Of a DNA stretch of 64,000 nt, positions 11,001-20,634 are shown one piece after another. Position numbers and translations under genes: made by a program. Origin of the DNA: Paroedura picta (taxonomy: Eukaryota; Chordata; Lepidosauria; Squamata; Gekkonidae). The number at the start of each line of letters is the position of its first letter. Within the stretch, counting starts at the first letter, position 1. The notes below the pieces were generated by a model that saw only the letters and a program-made list of their open reading frames with translations, was not told the DNA's origin and made no database searches. The stretch spans positions 8,725,501 through 8,789,500 of the forward strand of contig NC_135373.1 in assembly GCF_049243985.1 (NCBI RefSeq), written 5' to 3'.

Positions 11001-11704
11001 GCAGGTTAACATGACCATATATGGTACTATCACCCAGTTATTTTTTTAAATTAATTCACTCACACCCATTCGGGGACCCCTTCCAGGGCCATCAAGGAAC
11101 CCCGGGGTTCATGAAACCTTGCCTGAGAGAGCCTGCTGTAGGGGTTTCAAGGCAAGAGATGAACAGAGGTGGTTGGCCATTTCCTTCCTGCCGACAGCAA
11201 CCTCCAATTTCCCTGAAGCTCTCCTACCTGGACACTAACTAATCTTCTGAGATCTGATGGGATCAAGTGAGCCTGGGCTATCCAGCTCACTTGGGAAGCT
11301 TACTCAGAAGGGTCTGTACCAGGTGTGGACAATCTGTGGCTCTCCAGATGTCCGTGGACTGCCAGGAGTTAATGGGAACTGTAGTCCATGGACATCTGGA
11401 GAGCCACAGATCAGCCATCCCTGGTCTATTGGAGCTACATGTTAGGATCCCGTGGCTAAGTTTGAGATCCCTCCGCTGTGCTCCTTACCATCAGGCATTA
11501 ATGGGGCAAAGCAGTGTCCCCCACGGCAAGTCTTCCAGAGGCCACTGTGGGCTATATCTTTTGCTCCATAGGCCACTAGCCAGTAGTCAGTCACAAGCGC
11601 CATCAGCAGACAGGCGAGGCTCACGCAGGCCACCAGCAGGTTGAGGATTCTGCAGGCCAGCATCTTGTAATGGTCCAGATGTTTCTGTTGGATGGGTTTC
11701 TTGC
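7955..11704 (-). CDS. NKG7: NKG7 orthologue: natural killer cell granule protein 7, four-TM membrane protein (gene span)
   Basis: Coding exons are 11489-11663 (from ATG; the exon itself begins at 11704), 9645-9791, 8866-8997 and 7955-8013, all joined by phase-1 introns, giving 170 aa (human NKG7 is about 165 aa). NKG7 sits in cytotoxic granule membranes of NK and T cells and supports degranulation. TM1 is about residues 5-25, TM2 66-86, TM3 98-118, TM4 136-158. Extracellular loop 1 has W28, G41-L-W43, C46 and C51. The segment WSFYLAW (136-142) matches WSFYLGW of human NKG7, and the last exon GALSLLLHL...SSYERV parallels human GALSLGAHC...PGYETL from memory. The final four residues YERV form a Tyr-x-x-hydrophobic lysosomal sorting motif. 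The start MLACRILNLL aligns with human MELCRSLALL and has A at -3. The frame stays open upstream to the acceptor, so an N-terminal extension (exon at 16163-16222) is possible. Confidence 0.93.
8190..8310 (-). repeat. Dispersed repeat (family D)
   Basis: gtttgagtccagtggcccgc and tgtgcatgcgcacttcatca match the 6795-6975 copy. Confidence 0.55.
8866..8997 (-). CDS. NKG7: NKG7 exon for TM3 end, loop 2 and TM4 start
   Basis: This exon is 132 nt, bordered by ttctttgcag and GCCG|GTGAGC. It encodes GLCTLIAVAVYTAESW, a hydrophilic loop with ENKDSS, then YEWSFYLAWATFPMLLLAG. The VAVYT...W and WSFYLAW patterns are the strongest NKG7 match in the window. Confidence 0.92.
9066..9355 (+). repeat. Sauria-type SINE, near full length
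   Basis: It runs from gagccagtttggtgtagtgg to a (CTT)n tail after agcggcatataagaaccaac. It sits in the NKG7 intron between 8997 and 9645. Confidence 0.9.
9645..9791 (-). CDS. NKG7: NKG7 exon for TM2 and TM3 start
   Basis: This exon is 147 nt, bordered by tttgtttgcag and AGCTG|GTAGGT, phase 1 at both ends. It encodes DYIVATRVFLILASLAAF..., one transmembrane helix, a basic cytoplasmic turn (FKRHTIYNVRG) and the beginning of TM3 (SFIASMSAFSAG). The length equals exon 2 of the paralogues at 35330-35476 and 61047-61193. Confidence 0.92.
9800..10800. other. NKG7 intron sequence, nothing recognised
   Basis: No exon-like splice-site pair, known repeat or low-complexity tract stands out. Confidence 0.4.
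10816..11135 (+). mobile_element. Degraded hAT-like DNA transposon (family E)
   Basis: cctcaactttttttataatt, gcttcaagaaaccccagaag, ggccattttgggaggggagg and gggttcatgaaaccttgcct form the set also seen at 25640, 26320, 32980 and 34248. Confidence 0.6.
11319..11425. mobile_element. Short palindromic hAT MITE
   Basis: The arms are ggctctccagatgtccgtgg and ccatggacatctggagagcc with a shortened centre. No clear TSD. Confidence 0.7.
11489..11704 (-). CDS. NKG7: NKG7 exon for TM1 and extracellular loop 1
   Basis: The acceptor is tctctgtctcag and the donor is CCTGATG|GTAAGG. The canonical start codon is at 11663, leaving 175 coding nt. The 41 nt between acceptor and ATG are open in the same frame (KKPIQQKHLDHYK), so they are either 5' UTR or part of a longer cytoplasmic N-terminus. 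LDHYKMLACR here resembles LDEIERCR in the exon at 694-878. Confidence 0.93.
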
Positions 11705-12039
11705 CTGAGACAGAGAGAATGGAGTTTGATGAGCGAGAGCATGGAACTCAATGCACAAAGGGGAGGGAGTGAATACCCAGAGGTGACAACCAAGAAATGC
11801 GAATCCGGCTACGAACAGACCCGTCCTTATTTAGAAAAGTTGGACTGTTCCGCAATCTTGTTTTTATCAGTTGTGTGTCGCTATTGCTGTTCTGGCCATG
11901 TTTTGCTCCTTCTAGTGGTCAATTTGGTCTTACATTGCTGTATGTTTGGCATATCAGAATTTAGGGAGATTGTTGTGAGCTTAGGCAGTTGGTGGGCAGA
12001 ATGGATTGATTCTTGTGGCCCTTTCTTGCATTCCCAGGG

Positions 12040-12258
12040 AAATGACGATCGCCAATTTGGCATCAGGAGGCAAATTTCCTCCTGGCCAATTGGCCAGGGA
12101 TTCTGGTTTTCTTGGGGGGGGGGCATCATCTGGACATGGAACTGGAAGTCACTGTAGGTGGGCAGGTAGTTGTGAATTTCCTGTATTCTGCAGGAGGGTT
12201 GGACTAGATGACCCTGGAGATCACTTCCAACTTTCTGTTTCTGTGATTCTGTGATCTC
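12040..12258 (+). repeat. CR1 3' end remnant
   Basis: gggttggactagatgaccct followed by a ctgtgattctgtga tail, as in the copy ending near 17700. Confidence 0.65.
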
Positions 12259-12639
12259 CTTGCAGAGTTAAATGGCTGTTTTGTTTAATGCTGGGCACAC
12301 AGAGAAGTAAGATTGAATTGGCCACTAGGGGGGCCAAACACATGCAGAAAAGAAAAAAACACACACACATACAAAGCAAGTGAAAAAATGAGAAGGCAGA
12401 AGAGCCCTGTGTTATGTCACTTCTCCAGAAATGGTTGGCTTATAAAACAAGAGCATTACATGATTAAAGCAATTATCACTATAAATGAATGGTGCATGTG
12501 TTATCAGGTCCCAACTGACTCAGAATGAGTCCTTTCCTCCTAATCCATATAACTCCCAACGTACCAAGATGGCCAGGTCCCTCCTGCCTCCTACCTTTAT
12601 AAATTTATAAAGAACAGGAAATTGTATAATAAGAATTTT

Positions 12640-12870
12640 TACTTAAATTCTCCCTCCCCATTTAATATGTTATATATGATGAACTTTCTGTTTGGATCAC
12701 TGTTAATGTTAATATATATATATATATAATAAATATATAACAAATGTTTAATATATGATAATATGTTTCACATAGAATCAATAGTAACGATGAAAATTAA
12801 TGACGCGGTAAAATGGACAAGTTGTAAAATATTTGAAGCAAGTATAGTTATCATTAACTTGTTAACTATT
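12640..12870. repeat. AT-rich tract with (TA)n
   Basis: A ta run near 12712-12730 in strongly AT-rich DNA; nothing else seen. Confidence 0.7.
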
Positions 12871-13255
12871 AGTTAATGTTACAATTATGAGGAGGAGAAG
12901 ATGGGAGAATTCTTTTGCTTTTTTGCTTGTCTTTTATATATATATCAGGGTACAGCAATTTTTGAATGCGATGATTTGTTAGACACAATCCTTTTCTTCA
13001 ACTTTCCAAATGTTTTATCTTTTTCTTTAAAAATACGAACACGGACACTTCCTCGTCTTTTGGGGAAAGGGCAGACGGGTGGGAAATAGAAGCTGAAGAA
13101 ATTTGGTGGTCATCACCTGTCACACCCTTTTCACGCCCCGCCATTCTAATTCTAATTCCCCCCAAGTCTCTGGCTGTGGGAGTCAGGCATTTTGTGGAAA
13201 CAGATCAGAGCTAAAACCTTTATCTGCCTCATATGACTCCCCCTTTGCTCCATAT

Positions 13256-13436
13256 GACCGTTTATGCACTGGAGATTTCTTGCCTGGCTGCAGGCTGAAG
13301 TTTTAGTCATGGTAGGTTGCCCCACCTCTTCCTGCACCCACACGGGGGAGCATTTGGCCCAGTGCACCTCATCTGCTTTCAATTTGTGCTCCCGCAAGGG
13401 AGCTGGGACACTGAAGTTCCCAATGCATAAACGGTC
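13256..13436. mobile_element. MITE with 17-bp TIR and 3-bp TSD (family G), copy 1
   Basis: The ends are gaccgtttatgcactgg and its inverse, flanked by tat on both sides. Superfamily not assigned. Confidence 0.8.
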
Positions 13437-14091
13437 TATGAGAGACAAAATTATGGTCAACTTTAATATGTAATACGTAATCCTGGGTTTTAATGTTTAA
13501 TTTTAAAATCTAATACTGGTTAATTTAAATGTTATTCTACATTTTTGTAATTTACGTGTATTTTATATTAGCGTAATCCGCCCTGAGTGTCCAAAGATAA
13601 AGCGGAATATAAATTCCTAAATGAATTGAAACGTGACTGCCCCTGCGTGAGAGCTTGCCTCCCCGCCCACTTCAAGCAAAGCATGCTGGGAAAGAACCTT
13701 GACTTTCCTCTGCTCTGGATTTTGACCAATGAATGGCTGAAATACTGCCACCGGCTCAGTTTTAAAAAATGGCCCAGCCAGTGTCATTTTTTATTTAAAA
13801 ACCAAGAGGCAAGATCATCCCCCCCCCCTCCTAGCTTTTCTTTAAGCCACACATGCTCAATAGCTTAATACTGGGCTCTGTCTAGGTTTGTCAGCTCTGG
13901 GATGGGAAAGACCTGGACACTTTGGGGGTGGAGGTTGGATTGGGTGGGATTGGGTCTGAGAGGAACTGCCATGGAGTATAAGATCAGATGGGGCTCCCCT
14001 GGAAGATGGGCTTCCACACTGGTCCATTGGCATGGTTGGTTATCACACCCATCTCCCAGCCATCCTGGCTGCTAGAGGGAACTGATAAGAT

Positions 14092-14207
14092 TGTTATTGT
14101 TGTTATGTGCGAAGTCGTGTCCGACCCATCGCGACCCCATGGACAATGATCCTCCAGGCCTTCCTGTCCTCTACCATTCCCCAGAGTCCATTTAAGTTTG
14201 CAAACTG
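14092..14207 (-). repeat. BovB LINE-related 3' fragment
   Basis: gtccgacccatcgcgacccc and tctaccattccccagagtcc match the BovB copy at 56730-57113. Confidence 0.7.
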
Positions 14208-14229
14208 ATAAGATAGAGTATTACTATTT

Positions 14230-14335
14230 CTGCTATAGGGTTTTTGTATTTTTCTGCAATTTTATTGGGGTTTTAATTGGGGATTGTATTATTGTTCTGA
14301 ACTTTGTCTCTCTGGGAAAAGCGGTCAATAAATCC

Positions 14336-14379
<44 letters not shown>

Positions 14380-14380
14380 C
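14230..14380. repeat. LINE 3' tail and (CAA)n microsatellite
   Basis: ggaaaagcggtcaataaatc followed by about 15 caa units (14336-14380). Confidence 0.8.
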
Positions 14381-14779
14381 GCTAATGAATTCACCTTCCA
14401 AAGCAGCTATTTTCTGCAGGGCAAGGAATCTCTATCACCTGGAGATGAGCAGTAAAATCAGGGGATCTCCAGATCCCACCTGGGGACTAGCATCCTTTGC
14501 ACCCATCAGCAACTTTGGGGATCTGCCCTCTGGCCCCCACTCCAAGAGCTGAGATACTGAATCCAAAAGAGGAGCTTCTTAAGTGGCTAAATATTGGCTT
14601 CTGGACATTGGAGGTTCAGCATCAAAATCCTGCTGTGCCATATTGCTTAGAGATATAAGTCTCTAAATCTTACAAGGAAGTGAATGTTTTTTTTTTTAAT
14701 ATTAAAAATGACCCAGTCCCATGTTACAGTGAAAGGTGGGTCTTCCTAGAACATGAAGGATTAAATCCAGGGATCCAGA

Positions 14780-15140
14780 CACATAGCATAGTGGTTACAG
14801 TGTTGAAGTAGCATCTAGAAGACCCAGGTTCAAATTCCGTCACCCACTCCCAACAAGAAAGCTTGCTGTTTGACCTTGGGCCATTCACACTTTCTCAGCA
14901 TAATCTACTCTACAGGGTGGTTGTGAGGATAAAATGAGGGGGGGGAAGACATTGAATAGTGAACTTTCAATCCACTTTTTGTGAAATAGCAAAACCCACT
15001 TGCAAATGATCACTAAAGGACACTGAAAAGGGATTGTAAGAGGGTTGTTCATATAAGAACCAACTTTTCTTCTTCTTCTTCTTCTTCTTCTTCTTCTTCT
15101 TCTTCTTCTTCTTCTTCTTCTTCTTCTTCTTCTTCTTCCT
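14780..15140 (+). repeat. tRNA-headed SINE with long (CTT)n tail
   Basis: gcatagtggttacagtgttg, acccaggttcaaattccgtc (B-box-like) and a (ctt)n run of about 24 units at 15067-15138. Confidence 0.75.
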
Positions 15141-15159
15141 GATGACTTTGGGCCCTCAT

Positions 15160-15260
15160 TCAGCATCCATTTTCTCCAGGGGAACGATGCCGTAGCATAG
15201 TCCTCCATAGCCTGGAGATGAGCTGTAATTCTTGGGGCTGCCCAGGTCCCACCCCAAGTG
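15160..15260 (+). repeat. Dispersed repeat (family B)
   Basis: ttctccaggggaac...ctggagatgagctgtaattc recurs with variations at 15755-15860, 42760, 43200, 45530 and 49370. Confidence 0.5.
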
Positions 15261-16067
15261 TGGCCTCCCTACCTTGAGCTCTATGCCTTGTCCGTTTGCT
15301 CTGCAGGGAAACCGGTTGGCCGCTGGGTGAGTCGGGATGCTGAACGAGATGTTCTTAAAAGCCGCTGTTTTTGAAGGCCAAACGGTTATCCAGGATGCTG
15401 TTTGAAAGCCAGGGGCACCAATCTAAGTGCACCAGCTCCTTCTGGCGGGAGACACGAAGGGGGCCCAGTGGCCACAGCCATTCACGGAATAGCTGCATGC
15501 GCTTCGCCTCAAGCCACTTCCTGAAGCTCTCTCACACCTCTGAGGTCTCCATGACGTCAATAGAAACCCTCAGCCTAAAACTCCATTCTCCCCCCTCCTG
15601 TCATGCACACCAAAAAAAGAGGCCTTTCCTTGAAAGATGGGGGACTGTCCTCAGCCTCAGTCCAGGCTGGGAAATTCCTGGGGGTTGGGGCTGGAGCTCG
15701 CAGAAAGCCAAGTCAGGTTTTTGCTGCTACAGACTCCCCCCCCCCCCCGAAGCGGCCATTTTCTCCTGGGGAAGTGATCCCTGTCGTCTGGAGATACCAG
15801 GAGAATGCCAGGACACACCTGGAAGTTGGCAGCTGCTGGGGAGGGCAGGGTTGGCTACTTCCGGGCAGAGTTTGGAGATCTTCCAGAATTACAATTGATC
15901 CCCAGACTAAAGGGATCCATTTCCCTGGAGCAACTGGCTGCTTTAAATCCCACGAGACCCCTCCCCAGCCCCTCCCCTCCCCAGGCTCCACCACCTAAAT
16001 CACCAGGAATTTCCCAACCCAAAGCTGGCAACCTGGGGTTGGGGGCGGTCACATCCACAGCAAACGA

Positions 16068-16135
16068 TGGCAGGGGCTCATGGGAATTGTAGACCATGGA
16101 CATCTGGAGGACCACAGGTTGACTACCCCTGTTAT
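16068..16135. mobile_element. Half copy of palindromic hAT MITE
   Basis: Right arm only: gcaggggctcatgggaattg to gttgactacccctg. It ends about 30 bp from the candidate NKG7 exon. Confidence 0.7.
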
Positions 16136-16162
16136 AGAGGACCAAGGTGTTTCCCTCCTTAC

Positions 16163-16222
16163 CTGAATCGCCTTTCAGAAGGGAATCCTCAGTTGGCGAT
16201 GATTGATCCTGGGCAGGAAGTC
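16163..16222 (-). CDS. NKG7: Candidate upstream N-terminal (or 5' UTR) exon of NKG7
   Basis: On the minus strand a short segment lies between tttgcttcttctgtag (exon start 16222) or cttcctgcccag (exon start 16208) and a strong donor CAG|GTAAGG. The frame is open and reads GLPAQDQSSPTEDSLLKGDS, then G across a phase-1 junction to KKPIQQKHLDHYK-MLACR in the TM1 exon. It is polar and rich in Ser/Asp/Glu, as a cytoplasmic leader would be. No initiating Met is inside it, so another exon would be needed further upstream. It could equally be untranslated, since mammalian NKG7 starts at the Met in the next exon. Confidence 0.45.
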
Positions 16223-16620
16223 CTACAGAAGAAGCAAAGAACCTGGGAGTTGACCAGAGGAGTCAGTGAGACTGCTGGCTTTCCCCTCTGAACGGTCCTT
16301 CTCTCCTCTCCTTTTTCAGGCCGGATTCTCTTTCCTTCCTGCCCACCCCCCCCCCCCTTTCCCCATAACTCTGCTGTAGCTTCTCACAGCTGAGGGCGGG
16401 GGTGTGAAACAGACATTTCTGTGGCCAACCCCCCTCTGCCTGCTCAGGCAGCCTGGCCCACTTCCTGCTCCCACCGAAGAGGCAATAGTCTTTCTTCTCC
16501 CCGCTCTGCTCTTGCGCTGCTCACAGCAGCCTGACCCGTGGGCTGACGTGGAGATGAGACCAGCTTTTCCTTGCTAATGTTCTTCTGCTGTTGGGGTGCA
16601 CCGGACCACAGCGATCTTTT

Positions 16621-16740
16621 CAAAAAGTTCAACAAAACTGGAGTCTAATGGAACCTTTAAGACCAAGAACAATTTATTCCAGGCATGGCATTCGTGTGCA
16701 GGCACGATTCCTCAGACACGGCTACCCCTCTGAATCTGCC
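16621..16740 (-). repeat. Dispersed repeat (family D)
   Basis: aaactggagtctaatggaac and gcaggcacgattcctcagac match the other family D copies. Confidence 0.5.
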
Positions 16741-17109
16741 TTTTAAAAAGTTGTCATCCTGCTCGTCACACAATTCAGCTGCTCCAAGCAGGAGATGCCC
16801 TTTTCCCTGGCTCTGGGCAGAACTTTTGTGCTTCCAGAATTCCGTGATGGATAGAAATAGAGTTGCAGAATCCCTGGATATCAGGGCTGGTTTGAAGAAG
16901 GGAAGGTGTTGTGCCTGCAGTTCTGCCAAGGACCAAGCGAGAGGTCCCAGTCAGGATTATAGGGCTACACTAAAATTGACCAATTAAAGGACAACTGACC
17001 CATAGCATGCACTGGCAGGAAGATCTATTGTGGGGCTTGCGTATATAAGTTGTGGTTGGTTGTGGGTTTCTTCGGTTCAGTTTTAGGGAATCTCGTACCA
17101 TCATGCTGG

Positions 17110-17700
17110 GGTCAAATGAACTCCCAGTGTCCTGGAAGATGACTAAGAGGTGATATGATAGCCATCTTCAAGTACTTGAAGGGCTGTCACAGAGAAGATG
17201 GAGCAGAGTTGTTTTCTGTTGCCCCTGAGGGTCAGATCAGGACCAATGGGGTGAAATTAATTCAAAAGAATTTTCAGCGAAACATCCGGAAGAAGTTCCT
17301 GACTATTAGAGTGGTTCCTCAGTGGAACAGGCTTCCTCAGGAGGTGGTGGGTTCTCCTCCTTTGGAAGTTTTAAAGCAGAGCCTAGATTGTCATCTGACA
17401 GAAATGCTGATTTTATGACCTTAGGCAGATTGTGAGTGGGTGGGGAGGGAGGGGTGTGTCAGTGTTTGTCTCTTGTGACCCTTGTAGTCCAAAATGAGGG
17501 AACTGCTGATCGCCAGTGTGGGATGGTCAGTAAATTCCTTCCAGGCCAGGCTGGATTCTGGAGATTGTTGGTGAGGGAGATCACTTGGTCATGAAATCGT
17601 GGTTACTGTGGGTGGGCAGGTACTTGTGAGTTCCTGTATTGTGTAGGGGGTTGGATTAGATGACCCTGGAGACCCCTTCCAACTATGATTCTATGGTTTT
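17110..17700 (+). repeat. CR1 LINE 3' end, diverged
   Basis: ORF2 C-terminus on plus: MIAIFKYLKGCH, FLTIRVVPQWNRLPQEVV, then gggggttggattagatgacc and a tail attctatgg. Confidence 0.85.
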
Positions 17701-17884
17701 TGGATCTAACATAGGGACTTCAGTGGGGTGCAAAGGGGCTGGCCTGTGTATATGGGGAGATCTGGGCCTTCGAGGCTTGGCTCCTCTCCCTTCACTTATG
17801 GTAGCCCTGCAGGGACACATAATTCCCCATTCGGCTTTGCTCTACTATGCTTTTGAACTGGAGTTGAATCCAAAGGACTATTTA

Positions 17885-18165
17885 GTTCATAATTTGGTGT
17901 TGTGGTTAAGAGTGGTGGCTTCTGATCTGGAGAGCCAGGTTTGATTCCCCGCTCCTCCTCCACAGGCAGCCAGCTGGGCGACCTGGGGCCAATCTTGCTC
18001 CTGTTACAGCTGTTCTCACAGAGCAGTCCTGTCAGGGCTCTCTCAGCCCCACCTCCCTCACAGGGTGTCTGTTGCAGGGAGAGGAAGGGAAGGTGATTGG
18101 AAGCTGCTTCGAGACTTCTTTGGGCAGTGAAAAGCGGGGTATAAAACCAAGTCTTCTTCTGTATC
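17885..18165 (+). repeat. Sauria-type SINE
   Basis: ggtgttgtggttaagagtgg, gccagctgggcgacctgggg and agcggggtataaaaccaagt with a CTT tail. Confidence 0.85.
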
Positions 18166-18169
18166 TTAA

Positions 18170-18355
18170 AAACTCAGCTTGTTTGGTATTTTCATGATGC
18201 TGTTTACTAATTTTCTGCTCATTTACTCTGTCCTTATATATTTGTCTAGTGACTTCCATATCATTGTCTCAGGAAGTGTGCATTCGCATGAAAGCTCACA
18301 CCTTGCTTAAAACATTGTTGGTCTTAAAGGTGCCACTGGACTAAAACTTTATGAG
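18170..18355 (+). repeat. Dispersed repeat (family D), longest copy
   Basis: tcaggaagtgtgcattcgca and ttggtcttaaaggtgccact; the reverse complement matches 6795-6975. Confidence 0.6.
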
Positions 18356-18359
18356 ACTT

Positions 18360-20400
18360 TTTTTTTTTTTTTAGGGAATCCAACCCCATATACCAGGAAT
18401 GCACGTGACTTGTGAGTCTCCCAACATTTGGGGGGGAGAAAGCACATGGACCAATAAATACCTTTCTGTTCTTGTTTAAAAAACAAGCAAAAATCTGCAC
18501 ATTTACTCATGGCAGTTTTTGAAAAATTGAGGCTTATATCCATTCCAGGATATCGTGGGGAAAAGGTAGGGTCACCACGAATCAATCATGCATGTTGCAG
18601 AGGGAAAATTTAAAGCGCTCAAATCCAAATGGAAATCGAATTCAGTGTAGACGGAAGGGATTTAGTCGATCTGGGAGCAGGTCAAAAGCCCCGTGCAGAC
18701 TACAACCAGGTTTCTTTGTGGCAGCTTACAGCCTAAACCGTTAAACCAACCAAACAAAAGAATGAATATCAACTAATCATACCGATTAGAAACAAGCCAA
18801 GTTGGCCAGACAAAAGAAAACATGGCATCTCAGCCTAGCCCTATCTCACAGGGATTTGTGAAGATAAAATGGAGGAAGAGCGAACTTTGGGAGACTCTTT
18901 GGGCCCCCATGAAGGAGAAAAAGGGTTGGCGAGTGAGCATAAGTGAGGAAAATGAATAAATAACACGCACAGTTCCCATTCTGAAAAATTATCCATCTTT
19001 GATATTGATGGGCATCAGTTACCAAAATTGGGGGGGGGGAGAAATGATGAAAACTCAGATACGGAAAACACGGCACACATTTATTATAAGTACTGGGGAT
19101 TCTCAAAATACCTCAAAACATCACATTTGGGAAGGCTGTCAAAAAATATAAGAGACCCTGGGCTGGAGGCCTCAAGCGAATGGATGGCCATGGGTAAAAA
19201 ACAGCAGTGGGGCTTTAACAGAAAGCTAAGAGGCCACCAAGTTGAACTCCTAGACAGGATCCAAAAGGAGTGCCCTCGGGGACACTCAGGGGACACTTCC
19301 TTGGGCATCATTCTTACAAGAGAGGAGAAATCGTTGCTAGCGTTGCCAGAGAAAGAGCAACCTGACAGGCCTGCGTTCACTTGCTAGTGAACCGTTCATC
19401 CTAATGGGCCATATTTCTAGTTTCCTTTTGTTTAATGAATTGCACAGCTGCTTTCTGATGACAAATGCTCCCCATCTGTTGTGGGCTGTCGTTCGAAATC
19501 ACCCCTGCCTTGATTGTCTGATTTGTATCTTTAGAAGGGAAAACGGATGCCTTTTTCACAAGAGAAAGGCAAGAGAGCCTTCTTGTAAGAGGTGAATCCA
19601 TGCAGACCGCAAAAGCCTGTCTCCCCGTACTGACGATGGTGGAGAATAGCCAACTGATTAGCAGCAAAGGTTCATCCCCTCTCCCCCCACCCCCAGCTCA
19701 ATTTTTTTGAATGGAACTTGTCTATCTGTGCTTGTGAACAAACCTGGTCCAATTTTACCTCTTAGTTCAACACTAAGTGTTCTTGGACAACAACAAAAAG
19801 CCCATTTTAAGGACCATTCAAGGTGTCATGACAGTGGTATTTTATCCCCAAGGATATAGATTAGTTTTGGACACTCTCCTCTAGGCCACCCTAGAGGGAA
19901 GCAAAGTACCTGCCAGAAGCTCCAATATCCGCCCCACCCCTGAGGAACTCAAGAGCAGGGCGGGAAATAAGACCTACATGGTGACGCTCTAGGAATTTTC
20001 CCTGGTCTCTGTGGAGAGAACCATAGAGACTGGAATGGGGGCAGCCTAAATATCACTCAGAAGTAACTCCTATCCTTCCCAAACCTCACCTTCCCCAGAC
20101 ATCCCCCCCCCAAAAAAAATCTACTAGCAAAGGTAGAGTGTGAGGAACCCTACTCTCATCATGGGTTCAAAATGGGGTCCTTCCCATTTTTGAAGGGCAA
20201 TTAAAAACAAACACAGACACACCTTGGCTGAGCGCGGGCAAAGAGACAATGACAGAGCCTACAACATCACTTTCCGCTCTGGGAACAAATGAGTTGCGTC
20301 TTTGTATTCAGACAGACCAGCTGCGGTAGGCGGGAAGAGGAAAACACACCCGGCTGCTACATCCAGGTTGCAGTCGAAATACATGCTCTGATACCACCCC
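18360..20400. other. Intergenic stretch between NKG7 and paralogue C, nothing recognised
   Basis: ORFs here lack family motifs and sensible splice context. Any missing 5' exon of NKG7 should lie in or near this region. Confidence 0.4.
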
Positions 20401-20419
20401 GTGATCCACGCAGGAGAAC

Positions 20420-20634
20420 TTAGAGGAGGGTGGAACTCATACAGATGGAAGGAACCAGGAAGGCGTTGCTCCCCGGGTTGGTAGGGTTCCCTTGACGGGG
20501 GAGGACTAGGGATCCGACAGCCATGTTGTCCCCGGAGGCTAGTTCCTGCTCTTGCTCTTCAATGAAGATCTGGTTGCCATGCCATCCAACAGCCGTGACT
20601 GGATAGAGGATATGCGTCACCAAGCTAAAGAAAC
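20420..20634 (-). CDS. Last exon of NKG7-like paralogue C: end of TM4 and cytoplasmic tail
   Basis: The acceptor is aactccccag; the exon is 215 nt, entered in phase 1, and ends with TAA at 20420-20422. It encodes GFFSLVTHILYP, then a tail with NQIFIEEQEQEL and ends MSSTLL. The G-F-x-x-L-x-x-H pattern recurs in the last exon of the paralogue at 31003-31160. Confidence 0.85.

Noticed and set aside
14885-15208. Arg-rich protein on minus
   Set aside because: The poly-Arg is a translation of the (CTT)n tail of a SINE.
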